From Balanoglossus misakiensis (lineage: Eukaryota; Hemichordata), in NCBI GenBank assembly GCA_040954595.2, contig CM082589.2, positions 1,240,001 through 1,304,000 of the forward strand: a DNA stretch of 64,000 nucleotides. Direction: 5' to 3'. The notes beneath the pieces are model-generated. The model was not told the origin of the DNA. It was given only the letters and a program-made list of their open reading frames with translations, and ran no database searches. The position numbers and the translations under genes are program-made. Below are positions 52,603-64,000 of this stretch, piece after piece. Positions within the stretch are counted from its first letter, which is position 1. Every line of letters begins with the position of its first letter.

Positions 52603-54870
52603 AAAAACAACAAATTGGATTGTTAATGGCGCAATAGAGATAATTAATGCACTCTGAGAAGATTTCAGAGCATTGAGGCAAATAGGGCATTTGGTTTCTT
52701 TCCACAAGAGCTGGAGAAGTCAGCGCCATAGTTTATCGCATCTAGTCTTACATTTGCCAAGAATGACAGATGATCATTGTATGGCTTCAGAATATGTGGG
52801 CATTTTTTGTGTGACAATACCATATACATTCATAAAACAAGACATCTAAGTGATTTTACCAGGTTTGTATTAAAGATAGTCTCAGAAAGTATCAGATGTT
52901 TAACTTTTCTAGCTGTATGGTCTTCAACTGCCATATAGTTAATTTTGTTCTCTGGGCTGTCACAGCGCTTTGATCTAGACTTCATTCATGGTTGGAAAGG
53001 TCAAGTAGTCACATGATGTTTGCATAGCAACTGGGTGATGAATAACAATACATGTTGCTTCCTCATGAAGGTCAAACAATATCTGATTGTGGTCATGTTA
53101 CATCTGCGATTGATATGTTGTAGATTTATCTATTACATGAACGGCCAACAGTATCTGAGTCTGTAATCACAAGTGTACAGGTTGCCTTGTACGGAAGTTT
53201 GAGTTGTCAGTATAGGGTTTTATGCTTGAGGGACGTGGCAACATCTGGAAGTTTCCTGTATTATGGTGACGTGGCATAACGTGATCCAGAAATTCCCCAG
53301 ACTGCTGCATAATTGTAACTAACAATAGTGTGACAAAATCTAAAAAATAATTATGGTGAGGCTTCTATGCATAAACAAAATGCTTGAAATTCAGTTTTGA
53401 ATGACTGCAAGCCCTCTTTTCATGGCATTAAATTTCTTTATAGTTTTCAGAGACAGTTCTTTTCTTGACATATTTGAAAATACACCCAGAAAAATATTTC
53501 CTATTTGAGATGGATTTTAGTGGGAAAATGGTCCACGCTTTTCATGGAAAATCAGATTTGAAAATGACAAAATTGTTCTGGGTTCATGATAGCACGTTCT
53601 ACATTGTATATAAATAAAAAACATTTTGAAGTATTGAAATCATGCAGTTTACATCCATGATTGGTTTGTGCCATAGTTATTCATTCTTTAACTTCAGTAG
53701 TATTGAGAGAAATTCCTGAGTGTGGTTTTCATTTATTCTTAAAATATTGTGATTGGTTTTTTCCTTTGTTTATTTGATATTTACATCATTCTGTTACTTT
53801 TTTTTTCAAAAATGTTTGAGGAAAGAATTTAAGAGGTCCACCAAATAAATCCCTGTGATTTATAAACTTAATATTTGAGACCATGTTGCTAGGTGTATTT
53901 TCACCGTTCACTACTCACCAAAAACATTTCCCCCGTAAAGTACCTCAGTTACCAGGTGAACATGGAATTATTTACTTTGTCAAACGTCATCATTCTTGTC
54001 AACTTGATGCTGGGTGTTGGCTGTTTGTAGCATTGCTTAGTTGTTTGGTGGCAGGCTTGAAAGGAGATGAGCAATCTTCATATGAGGAACTTGGTCTTAC
54101 AAGTGTGAATGCTGTATCGTGGATGTCCTATTAGTGACTGATTTGCCCATGAGATATTGTTTTGCAAGAACATTCACAGTACATGTACTTTAATTTGCTG
54201 GTAGTGGTACATTAATCAAAATACTGCTTTTTGCCTCAACACGTTGGTTTGTCAGTTTGGATCTTTCTAATGGGAAATGAAGCCCCATATCTTATTCTTG
54301 CCCGTCATTACATGGTTGTGACATCAAGCAAACATTTTCACTCCCTACAACATGCACTTCAATTTAACCTGTCATTTTGTAAGTCATAGTTACATCAAAG
54401 TCCAAACCAACAGATTGTTTCTTTTGAAAACAATGTACAATTCTCTAGACTAGGAAAGTTGACTTGAAGCAAGCTTATATAGTAACAAATCTCCTCACAG
54501 AAGGAATGAATTCAAATGCTTTATAGCTATTCCAGCTGACAGAATTTTTGTCAGTGGATATTTTCTGTAAAGCAGATCAGGCTTTGTATTGGTGAATTTT
54601 GACATGATTTTTGACCATCGGTTTAGAGACGATTTGTCCTGTATATTGTCATTTACATCAACCTAACTCCATAGTACTCTTGAATTTAATTTGAATTATA
54701 TTGCATGTATTCCGTCACCTTTTTGAGTATTATTTAGAAAATCTATTATTTAGAGAGATTTAAAACAATATTATTGTATCTATATCAATGAATGTTCACT
54801 GCATTTATTCACCAATGAAATAAATATATAATCGAATCAAAATCTGTCAATTTTCTTGGTACAATTTTTT
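52603..54870 (+). other. PCMTD 3' UTR and flank
   Basis: No supported coding sequence. Polyadenylation signals at 53613-53618 and 54819-54824 bracket two possible 3' UTR lengths of about 1.0 and 2.2 kb. The short open frame at 53883-54134 has no family resemblance and no splice context. Confidence 0.5.
54804..54824. terminator. Back-to-back polyadenylation signals on both strands
   Basis: TTTATT at 54804-54809 is AATAAA on the minus strand, and AATAAA at 54819-54824 is on the plus strand. The pair could end PCMTD and a minus-strand gene whose last exon would be 54871-55020. Confidence 0.4.
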
Positions 54871-55020
54871 CTAATTCTTAACGTTGAGGGCTCCCTCCAC
54901 CCACCCCTCACCATAATGTGCATTGAGGTTCCCTGTGCCATCTGCATTGTATGCATGTTGTTCGCTGTTCACAATCTCTTTGACTTCACCAGTATCAGGT
55001 GCTGATTCTTTGATGTCAGC
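54871..55020 (-). CDS. Candidate terminal exon of an unrecognised minus-strand gene
   Basis: After an acceptor (TTTTCTACGAAG) the minus strand has 49 codons and a stop, with a protein-like acidic sequence (ADIKESAPDTGEVKEIV) and a C terminus NAHYGEGWVEGALNVKN. A minus-strand AATAAA lies about 60 bases beyond the stop. No upstream exon could be tied to it and I do not recognise the family. It may be a real last exon of a gene extending rightwards, or chance. Confidence 0.25.
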   Translation of the reverse strand, partial: ADIKESAPDTGEVKEIVNSEQHAYNADGTGNLNAHYGEGWVEGALNVKN

Positions 55021-57828
55021 CTTCGTAGAAAATATCAAGTGATTAAACTGACATGTATAAGTCAACAGATCACACCAGTTGCCATGGCAGTCACAGCAAA
55101 CCACTCCACAACATTTACAACATAAGCTCATCATTTTTGTCTTTAATAAATATTTAAGAGATTTTCTGTTTTAATATCAATCACAGCCAGAGCAATAAGA
55201 AGGTAAGGGTCTCTTTCATACATGTCAGACAATTGCCTTAAAAAAAATTCTATAAAGTTCAATCATTCTGAAAATAAAATGCATGGCTCTAAAAATCAAT
55301 TATATTCAAATGCTGATAAAAATCAGATATTTTATTGTTCAAATACCAAAGTTGACAGTGACCTAAAACTTGGTGTGCTACAAAATGGTGGACCTGCATA
55401 TCTTCTATTTTTATACCAGAGTTATCTTTGCTTATTACTTTTCACCCACAAATCTCAGAATTATCCAAAAAGTATCCTTGGTAATTTGAGATGCTTGTTT
55501 CTCATTCCATAATCTTTGAAACTACTCAAAGAGTCAAATGAATTTTAAGTTCACTGACCTTTGATGAATAATGCGCTGTGAATATTTGAATATCTTTCAC
55601 CCCTTGCCATGGAAACTGCTAATATTACAACCATGTTTGATCTGTGGGAAGTTAATATTTTTTTGTGCATAGCCTTGATTCTCTGAGTGCTTTAGCTCTA
55701 ATTTTATTCAGTTTAATTAATAACTACATCAAATTTAGTTTTTTTCATCTATCATGTCTTTTTGGAACTGTATCAACGACATGACACTATGCAAATACTT
55801 ATGAGTGATATTCACATGCATTGACAGACTAAGGCAATATGTCATGTCAGTATGATACATGAAATAACGGAAATAGTCATATGGTTTTTCAAAATGACAC
55901 AGTGAAAGTCAAACTTCTCTTTTCATAAAGACATTAAATCATTAAACATAAAATTGGAAAAAAACTGATTATCTCCCTTCCTGCCAAAATCAGTATCATA
56001 TACTACAGGATGACAGGAAATTAGACGGTCTTGCTGAAATGAAAAAAATAGGCGGTGTAATTGAATGTTTATTAACAACTTCATGCACTCTGGTAAATCG
56101 CAAGTACGTGTTGAATGTCATAAGACAGCGAGATATGAAGAGATCATTAATCTACAAATTTAGTTCAGATTCTTTTAGGAAACCTTTGGCTATCTAGCTC
56201 TTCATGAATACAGTTGAATAAGCCCCATATGTGAAGGACGCCATGATTAACATTCCAACTGGTTCAGGATCTACTAAAAGACACTGTCATTTCGAATGAC
56301 CTCATTTAAAGTCCAGCCCGGAAATAGGTCATCACTAAGGGTGACACACCTTTGCTTTCACAAAGACAATAGAATGAGATTCCTGAGGCTTTTTGATTAT
56401 GCTGTTGACCAACAAATAGCTGAGTGGCATACCAGCTCTTTATTACACTCCTGTAGTGTGTCAGCACATGTATGCAAATTGAATACCAGGGCCAGCCAAT
56501 CTTTCTGCAATGTTGATGTTTCCTCCAAGGCTTACTTGCAAGAAGTGGCTTGCATGGTTGTTCTTTTGTTTGGTTTTCACTCAACTTTCAACAGTGTAAA
56601 GGAAACTTTGTGACTTTTTAAATATTTTCAATCGCGTAAAGTTATATGCAGGTTAAATTGTTGCATGATACACACGCTACATTCATATACCCATTGCCGG
56701 TTAAATGTGCACATTGAATTTGATGTGTCTGCAGGTCCGGGTGGATCGATCTCTGCTTGTAAAACATAGGAGTGTTCCCTGTCACAAGCAACAGCATCCG
56801 TTACATATATAAATTGAATTGATTCTAATAAGCCTGCATTTGCCACAGCCAGAGACATCCTTGACCTCTGACCCTTGCATTAATATCTTCAAGTTGGTTT
56901 CCATGGCAGCAACAATGTAATACGTATCAAATTGTCTAATGATCAAACTGTCAGGATGGAGTTTTGTTGGTTGGGTGCAAGTAAATTGCAAATTGGATTC
57001 GACTTGTACTAAACAAGTTGTAATGATGGTAGATTTCTGGTGAATGTGCACATAGCTTAGAGTATTTTGTCACCGTCCCAGCTTGCAACGTGTCCGTATA
57101 CATTTCAGAGGGCAGTTGACATATCAGATACGAATTGTGTCAAGTGTGAGTTTATCAAGTTCAAATTCATTCTGGATTCTGCACAGTGATCTCTGCCTGG
57201 ATTAAAATCATTTCTGGAATTTAAACTCCAAATATTTGAGACGACACCAGTAGCTTGTCCCCCAGATCGTCCTTCAAAATTCAGCACATTCCAAAACGCC
57301 CTTTTCTTGCATTTTAAACAATCCTTGGGTTGGAATGCAAGCTTCTTCCATGTTGCTGCACATTCCATTGGCCAATAAATGCGGTGTTCCTGTTCAGTTT
57401 ATGGCATATCACGAGAGCTGGCATGGTCATTTATCATATCTGGACACGTTGCAAATCAACTTGTAGCACATATTTTGTTTTCCCTTTTCTATTGTAAGAA
57501 AGCATATTGAATTATCTTGGGCAGTCATTGATGCAGTGAGAACACAAACTGTACAGATTAGGGTTTCCAGGAATGATACTTCATCATCAGATTTGTTATA
57601 TATTTTTATTTCTTTAGAAGCCAATACAAAGAATGACCTTCACACTTTTTGAACTCAGAACAAACCACTCAACACAAAACAAATATCTGATTGATCATAT
57701 TTTAATTGAATCAATATTTAAAATACGGAATACAAATACAGTAAATCACAAAAGTGGCAACATTGATAAAATTAATTATGCATCAATTGTCCAAGGTGCT
57801 CGCAGGTGACTTCAAACCGTGTCACAAC
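55021..57828. other. Non-coding stretch
   Basis: AT-rich sequence with only short open frames lacking splice-site support or family resemblance. Two RFX-like palindromes are present (55078 and 56897). Confidence 0.5.
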
Positions 57829-57931
57829 CTAGATTCTCCCAAGCTGAACACTGGGTGGCAGCATACACGAAACCCCGACTTCTGCGGCACTTCGTTCCAA
57901 CATCCGGGCGTCCGTTTCCTCTTGCGACGAT
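57829..57931 (-). CDS. Candidate terminal exon of an unrecognised minus-strand gene
   Basis: Following the acceptor AATTATTTTAG, a 33-codon frame (SSQEETDARMLERSAAEVG ... to a TAG at 57829-57831) ends with minus-strand TTTATT/ATTAAA-type signals 130-230 bases further on. It is short and overlaps another frame rich in Arg/Lys, so either could be false. No function is suggested. Confidence 0.2.
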
Positions 57932-58713
57932 CTAAAATAATTACAAAAAGCACTATGTGTAATGAACTGTACTCTGACACTGCAATACGGCATGATGGGA
58001 TTAGCTCTGTCATGCATCCCATAATATTAATCCCTGTTGGCATTTGACCTTGACCTCTATTCCCTGGCACCATATGTCCTTCAGTTATATTTATAGACTC
58101 CAGCAGGTCAACCGCTGAACAGTGTAGCATACTTCGATTACAGTGTAACTGAACAGTTTCCATCACGGAAACTTCAAGTCAGCCAAGATCAAAGCCAACC
58201 TGTCTTCTTGTAATCTTACCATCATTTGTCCTTATCTACAAAATACTAACAGATCTTTTCTGAAGCACAGTTTGCATTATTAAGTTTATACTAAATCAAC
58301 AATGGATTACAAATTAAAATAGTAAATACCTTCCAAATTTACTGCTTCTGCCAGAACAGATAATTCTTCAGAACAGAGCTAAGAGATTTGAGTTTCCCCT
58401 GTTCAGCAAAAAGGTGTGTAGTTGTCATGGTTACCAGTTAAGGATTATTTACAGTGAATTTGTAAATTTTTGTGAAATGAGGCTGGCAAGTCATCAAATC
58501 TGACATCTGTTAGCAAAATTAGTTAATGAAAAATGTAAGTCATTATTCAATATGTTATATATGTGAGATCTGGGACAGGTTGTGAGATTATGCTAGTAAG
58601 CAAGACATTGAAATTAGACTACTGGTGAACATATGAATTAATTGACATGAATATTAATATCCAAATTGTCAATGTTACATTTGACAAGAGACAAGTGAAG
58701 CTTCACCAGGAAA

Positions 58714-58782
58714 TGGCCCCGGCATTGGGAAAAGTACATTGGCTTAGGGAGTTTCAACGTGCTTTTCCCAATACCTGAACCA
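58714..58782 (+). ncRNA. Candidate microRNA-like stem-loop 1
   Basis: The 5' arm 58714-58740 pairs with 58756-58782. By hand, 22 of 27 positions pair (one G-U), including 14 in a row, around a 15-base loop. The 5' arm core GGCATTGGGAAAAGTACATT is shared with two further stem-loops downstream. The size and the pattern of scattered mismatches fit a microRNA precursor. The strand is not certain, since the minus-strand transcript folds about equally well. I do not recognise the mature sequence. Confidence 0.5.
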
Positions 58783-58890
58783 GCCCCCTAGATGAGTCGA
58801 GATAAATCCTACATTATGAAATGTCGGATGGGTGTGTGATGACCAGATGGGACGAAAATCGTGAATGGAATCACCATGATGGAACATGAA

Positions 58891-58977
58891 GGAATGTTAG
58901 CCAGGCGTTGGGAAGAGTACATTAAGAGGTACATCCAAACAACAATGTGCTCAACACAAACACCTGAATAATATTCC
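58891..58977 (+). ncRNA. Candidate microRNA-like stem-loop 2
   Basis: The 5' arm 58891-58923 pairs with 58944-58977: 27 of 33 positions pair, with one bulged A and a 20-base loop. The arm core AGGCGTTGGGAAGAGTACATT is nearly identical to copies 1 and 3, whereas loop and flanks are unrelated. The U-G pair in the GTACATT/AATGTGC segment is present in all three copies. Confidence 0.5.
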
Positions 58978-59113
58978 CAAACATTATCTCCCAGCTGGAC
59001 TCAAACGTAACAAAAAAATCTGTTTCTGATAAACTTATCCTGTCAGGTCCATCTTTATTAACACTCCGCTGTTGTCACGGTAATCGGGTATTGCGCTGAC
59101 ATGGGATAGAGAG

Positions 59114-59181
59114 TGACCCAGGCATTAGGAAGAGTACATTATTGGTACAGTCAAAATGTGCTCCTCCAAATGTCTGCCTCA
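59114..59181 (+). ncRNA. Candidate microRNA-like stem-loop 3
   Basis: The 5' arm 59114-59140 pairs with 59155-59181: 23 of 27 positions pair (two G-U) around a 14-base loop. The arm core AGGCATTAGGAAGAGTACAT is shared with copies 1 and 2. Spacing between the three 5' arms is about 183 and 217 bases. Confidence 0.5.
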
Positions 59182-60691
59182 ACCCCTACAAAGAAATAGA
59201 ATCTTCAAGGTTCCTTTCTTCACAAATATATCTAGAAGAAAAAAAAATAGAAAACTTAAGTAAGCTCAACTCAACATGAATTCAATTAATTGCAGGGTGT
59301 CTATTATTTGGTTTCAAGTTGAAAAGTATCAGATAAGTAGATGAATTTTACTTCATGGAATTCAGTCTTGTATCTACGAGATGAATTGACCAACACCTGT
59401 AATTGTAACCGACACATTTCAATCTTGATAACCCCACCACTAAAATCTCTATAACCCTGAACAGAAAGAGCCCTCCTTCTAACTGACCGTAACTTGAATA
59501 CCAGCCAATACAAAGTTCATTTGCATGACCATTACTACGGGTCAGGGTCATACACTGTAAATCATGTGGTTCTCCTGCCAACCCCTATATCACCATTTAT
59601 TTCACTAATTCCACCAAGAAACAAGCAGTAGACGTCAGGTTGCTTATTCTTTAAGAGTTTGAAAAACCCATTTACAATTGTGTTGGCCACGTGAAAGAAC
59701 ACGTATTAACATCACAGCATCAGCTTTTGGAATAAAGCGATTTACTGTACAGCTTTTAAAAGGCTGCCGATACAGATTTCTAATACACACAATGAATATG
59801 TTGATTTCCCTGCATTTATCCTGGTACATTTCCGGCACATGTCTCTCTCTCACTTATTTCCCCGAAGCAAATGAACTTGAAACAGTTGAAACAGCACATT
59901 TCGAAAGACAAAGTGATCTAGTTTTACACAAGTAGGTGACAGCAAATATATGCAACTTTAAAAACGGGATAGCAGTCATGGCAGCCAACGCCTGTTGATG
60001 TCATGTACATGTATACATTTGTACTCTGCTTTAACCATATGATGTCACATCAAGGAAATATTTCCTATTTTCAATTGGACAGGAACTCTCGCAATTTGAA
60101 ATAGTACCACAAATGTGACAATGATTGCCTTGATGTCGACCTAAATCCCTTTTAAGGCAATGAACATTGACCTCTTGGCATAGTTTCAAGTAATCTGAAA
60201 ATCATGCTATATCTCACATAATTTATAAGTCTCAGTTCAAATATCCTGAACCTGGGGAGAGAAATAATGCTGGCAATAGCAATGAAACTGAATGATAAAA
60301 ACCCTAAAAGTGCTTAATTCATATCCCACTGAAGTATATACATGTACCGCAGAAACCCTTGCATTGTAAGTGCCCCAATTTCTCTCTATTTCACATCCTG
60401 ACCTAAATAAAGTTCATAACATCTACATCCACCATTATCTCATTGATCCGATTAATTTCTGAAAGAATGATAAATTTTACACAAAAATAAAAAATAGATG
60501 CGACTAAAATTGGAGCAACGATCAATCTGTCCAAATCTGTCAGCTTCTAGTCTACCAACTGACTGATTAATGTAACACTCTAGTTGCACCAACTGTTCTG
60601 AAGAAAATTCAAAGTTCACTGTTCTGTCACAGGTTCTTGTGGAAATCATGAAACTTGGAATAGTACAAGAGATGTCACAGAAGATGCGATG
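59182..60691. other. Non-coding stretch
   Basis: No supported gene. The minus-strand frames around 59304-59581 overlap one another and have no acceptor or family resemblance. Confidence 0.45.
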
Positions 60692-60829
60692 TTATTGCTT
60701 GATTTTAAAGTGGGTCCATGGACGAATATGTCGAGTACGACTACGTCTCATTTTGACTGCCGTTGTTAACACTGCCTTTTCAGCCCTCTCATAGCTTTTA
60801 CGCTCAGTAACACAAGCTCCTGAAAGCAA
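60692..60829 (-). CDS. Candidate terminal exon, unrecognised
   Basis: After an acceptor TTGCTTTCAG the minus strand has about 45 codons to a TAA, with a strongly basic C terminus (VKMRRSRTRHIRPWTHFKI). The composition is compatible with a small secreted or basic protein tail, but no partner exon was found. Weak support. Confidence 0.2.
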   Translation of the reverse strand: MLSGACVTERKSYERAEKAVLTTAVKMRRSRTRHIRPWTHFKIKQ

Positions 60830-63800
60830 ACATTGAATGACCTGAATACGACCACACACCCTTCTTAAACTATCCTTTATATCCAATGGTTACACAGCTT
60901 TCTCAAATTCATGAACTACTATTGAATTTTGACGTTTTTCCGAAATCAAAGGTTTGAATTACTCCTTGGGCAGGACAGCCCAATACTTGCATTCACATCT
61001 AAAAATGACCCAAGCTTCATGTTTTCCACTCATTAGTCTCAAAGTGACATCTCTTGATCAATTTGGCAGAAGAAAGAAAATTGCATATAAGTCTTCTGAT
61101 AGCCCATGTCCACTCATCTAGAACAGGTTATTCTCTGAAGGTCACACTCTTATATATATCCTTTTTTTCAATTTACCAATTTATTTTCCCGTTGTATTGG
61201 ATAGAATTTGCAAAAAAACCCAAACTGATTCACCCTGCTCATGGTTTATGGTCCGTACAGTTCTATAAATTCACAAGCAGAAATATCAAATTTTAGAGAC
61301 TTTGTCCCTTTAACACAGAAAATATTAAAAGACAACAAATCAAATTTGAATGATAGATTTTCATTCTTGGTCAGTGATAAAACTTTTTTATCGCCCATTT
61401 AGTGGCACTATTCAAACAAGTTGGTGCTACATTACTTCAAACTGGGATACTAATGTCCCCATGAGATACAATTACACAAAGTACATGTGGAAATTTCCGT
61501 AACATTTTTCCTGGAATTAAAAACTTGTACTGGTGGAAAACAGCTCTGCTTTGGGGACCTGTGAATACTTTTTAAAAAGTGGTGGCAAAAACTGAATTTG
61601 GTAAAGCACAAAGTTCAAATCTGTAAGGTTATTGTCTGATATCGTAAGGAGGCTAGGAGCCAGTAGCATGTGATCATGCCGATTAGCCCATGTATCTATG
61701 GCCACATTGATTGTTATCTTGGTTGTATTATACAGGTTGTAACATACCACTCTTCAAACAGCTTGCTGGCTTTATAAGAATTTATAAGATGGACACCAAA
61801 TCATGGTCAAACTCTCCGTAATCACATCTGATTATCGGAAGATTCAAGAAACCACTGCTATCTAACCAGAAATCCAAGTTAATCTAGAAGAATTATTGTG
61901 GCAAGTCTAAAAGTGGCGAACACAGGTCAACTCTACAAAGCTAACCTAATCATGAACTTGTAAATTATGGCCACATTTTCAGTTAATATTTAACTTTATT
62001 AGGTTTTTGCCATATCTTCCAAAGTTGCCTGTATTGACACACTGATAGAGGCTACCACTGGGTACCAGGGTACTGCCATCTTATACTCCAATTGGTACAG
62101 AATGTGATTAGTGCTCCTATTTTTGTCATGGAGCATTTTATTAGTCATTTAAACCCCACAATAAAATTCTCTGCCATTTCACGACCACACTCTAAATCAA
62201 ATGAACCGTGTCTATTTATATATCTTCTTTTTTTAAATTCTTTTATAAATCATCTCGAATAGTCAACGTACAATGTTGGCATCGTGTCTCATCTTTATTG
62301 CTCTAGTAAAAATCTCATGAATACCCTTTTTTTTCTTTGAATGGTGAGTAGCTATGTTCAGACCATGATCTGACACTGTTTTCAATTACCAATTTCATTC
62401 AGTCACAATTACAAATCAATTGGTTTGAGATCACTGAGAAAGTCAGTGTTCTAAAGTTTATATTTAAAGGAGTTGTAGTATGACAGATTGTACCTGCAAC
62501 AATCAACCAACAGTCAGGATAATTTAGCAACCCACGTGTACCCAGAGAACACTGTTCTTAAATTATTCTGTATCGGTTGTTTCACATCAAAGTTGGAATA
62601 TGAGGAGGCCAAGGCCATTCTGTAGATGGGAGAATGATTATTACAATCTTCTACAAAAGATCGTATCGCTGTCACATTCACATCTTTTCGAATATCTGGA
62701 AACAGGCCACCATACTCCATTGTCAGTCACTCTATAAGTATCTTGTCTTACTTTTCATGGCAATAGTCAATAATTTCACATTAACTTTATTCCCCCTCCA
62801 CTTTTTCTGTTAAAAAGAATGTGGTTTACACTTTATAACTACACTGACATAACTTGAAATGCCATTATTGTCAAAATACAGCATTCTGTCATTTCATTTT
62901 GATAGTTTTGATGAGTTTCAAAATTAATCACCGGATGAAATAACTCACTTGACTAATATTTAGCAATAACCTGTTTTTGGAATATTTCCTTGAGAATGTG
63001 TAAACCATAATCAAAATGCTGAATTCATTATATAATGTTGTGTCAGCATATTCATGTTTGTTCATTTTCTTTTTTACATTCTATATAATATTTAAATATC
63101 ATTTGTAAAACAAATGTGATGTATTCAACCATGGATACACAAAATATCTTGTAATGGCACTGGCATGTTGTTCAGATCTCTTCTGTCCTTTTCCTTGAAT
63201 GTAAGAGTTTCTGTCCGTTGTTTAAATAATCTGGTGTTATCAAATTAAAATTTCATGACTAGAATAGCTTTTCAAGGTGAAATTATCAATGACAAAGCTA
63301 TAAACCTTCAAAATGTGATAAATTTTCTCCAATAATTCTTGAGCAGCAATGTATAATAGAAGATTGTGAGTTCAAGGCCACATTGCTCAGTTGCGAGATT
63401 TGCAGCACGTTTATTCGTCTGAGTCACAAGGCAAAGCACTAGGCTATTACTCATCCTTAGTTTCCATCTGAAGGTTTACTTTCCTTTTCAGAAATCTTTG
63501 TCCTTTTTTCTCTCAGTTTTTTATCTTTCAGAGCAAAAATTCCATTCTGTGTTGAGATGTATGACAGTCTGTGTGCGTGTCACAATGTGTAAGTGATTGT
63601 CAGCATGGTAAATGAGTATGAGCCTAATAAAACTCATCTTTTTCTTGACTGCAGCTGGCATATTAAAAACACTAAAATAACACTTTCACATTAAAAAAAT
63701 ATATATTGGCTTTTACCAAAGTCCAAACAAGTCCCGTGCCTAAGTGGAAATGGTCTCAGAAATTATAAAAAGTCTCCAATGCCCAACAAGGACATATATT

Positions 63801-64000
63801 TAAATACAAATCTTTTGAAGGTCAAATTAATACAGGATTCTTTGTACTGATTTTCATCGCCTCAATTATTTTACAACTTGACTGCATTTGAAAAATTGTC
63901 AAATTATTAACTTCGACCGATTTTGCTTTAACGAGAACCCCTTGAACTTGTCTAAGAATCTGATAAAAGACCAGGTCTTACTTGGACTTTGTACCATTCA
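60830..64000. other. Non-coding right end of window
   Basis: AT-rich sequence without a gene I can support. A minus-strand frame at 62520-62720 (including VTAIRSFVEDCNNHSPIYRM) has protein-like composition but no donor. It is noted only as a possible fragment. Confidence 0.45.

Noticed and set aside
56306-57051. Overlapping frames on both strands
   Set aside because: Short, mutually overlapping, without splice sites or recognisable motifs.
58714-59181. Assignment of the stem-loops to the miR-92/25 family
   Set aside because: Overall arm layout is similar, but the required AUUGCAC seed is absent from every arm in both orientations.

Overview
The window is animal nuclear DNA: AT-rich, with intron-split genes whose exons join in frame through GT/AG sites, and AATAAA-type polyadenylation signals. 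No bacterial or viral genes and no recognisable transposase, reverse transcriptase, tRNA, rRNA or CRISPR array were seen. Seven protein-coding genes could be assembled exon by exon. They are single pro-orthologues of genes that are duplicated in vertebrates (one MYT1/MYT1L/ST18 gene with seven fingers, one PCMTD1/2 gene). This suggests a non-vertebrate bilaterian such as an invertebrate deuterostome or a lophotrochozoan; the species cannot be fixed from the sequence alone.

Layout, left to right: RPS7 (minus, 3' end cut by the window edge), head-to-head with RNASEH1 (plus); PEX13 (plus); TRAPPC12 (minus), tail-to-tail with PEX13 and head-to-head with EIPR1 (plus); a roughly 5 kb interval with one or two unexplained exon-like frames; a 25 kb MYT1-family zinc-finger gene (plus); PCMTD (plus) behind a promoter with three CREs; and about 9 kb at the right end with no confident protein gene.

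The gene order and orientation match human 2p25.3 as I recall it (MYT1L, EIPR1, TRAPPC12, RNASEH1, RPS7), with PEX13 in the ADI1 position. The MYT1-to-PCMTD step matches ST18-PCMTD1 (8q11) and MYT1-PCMTD2 (20q13). The window therefore looks like an unbroken ancestral block that vertebrates later split among paralogons. The genes do not form one pathway: they cover translation, RNA-DNA hybrid removal, peroxisome import, vesicle tethering (TRAPPC12, EIPR1), neuronal gene control and a Cullin-5-type methyltransferase adaptor.

The observations that most deserve follow-up are a cluster of three related stem-loops downstream of PCMTD (58.7-59.2 kb) with the architecture of a microRNA cluster I do not recognise, a CCHC zinc-knuckle spacing in the linker of RNase H1, a frame-preserving 75-nt candidate cassette exon in MYT1, and a SOCS box in PCMTD split by a very long acidic insert.
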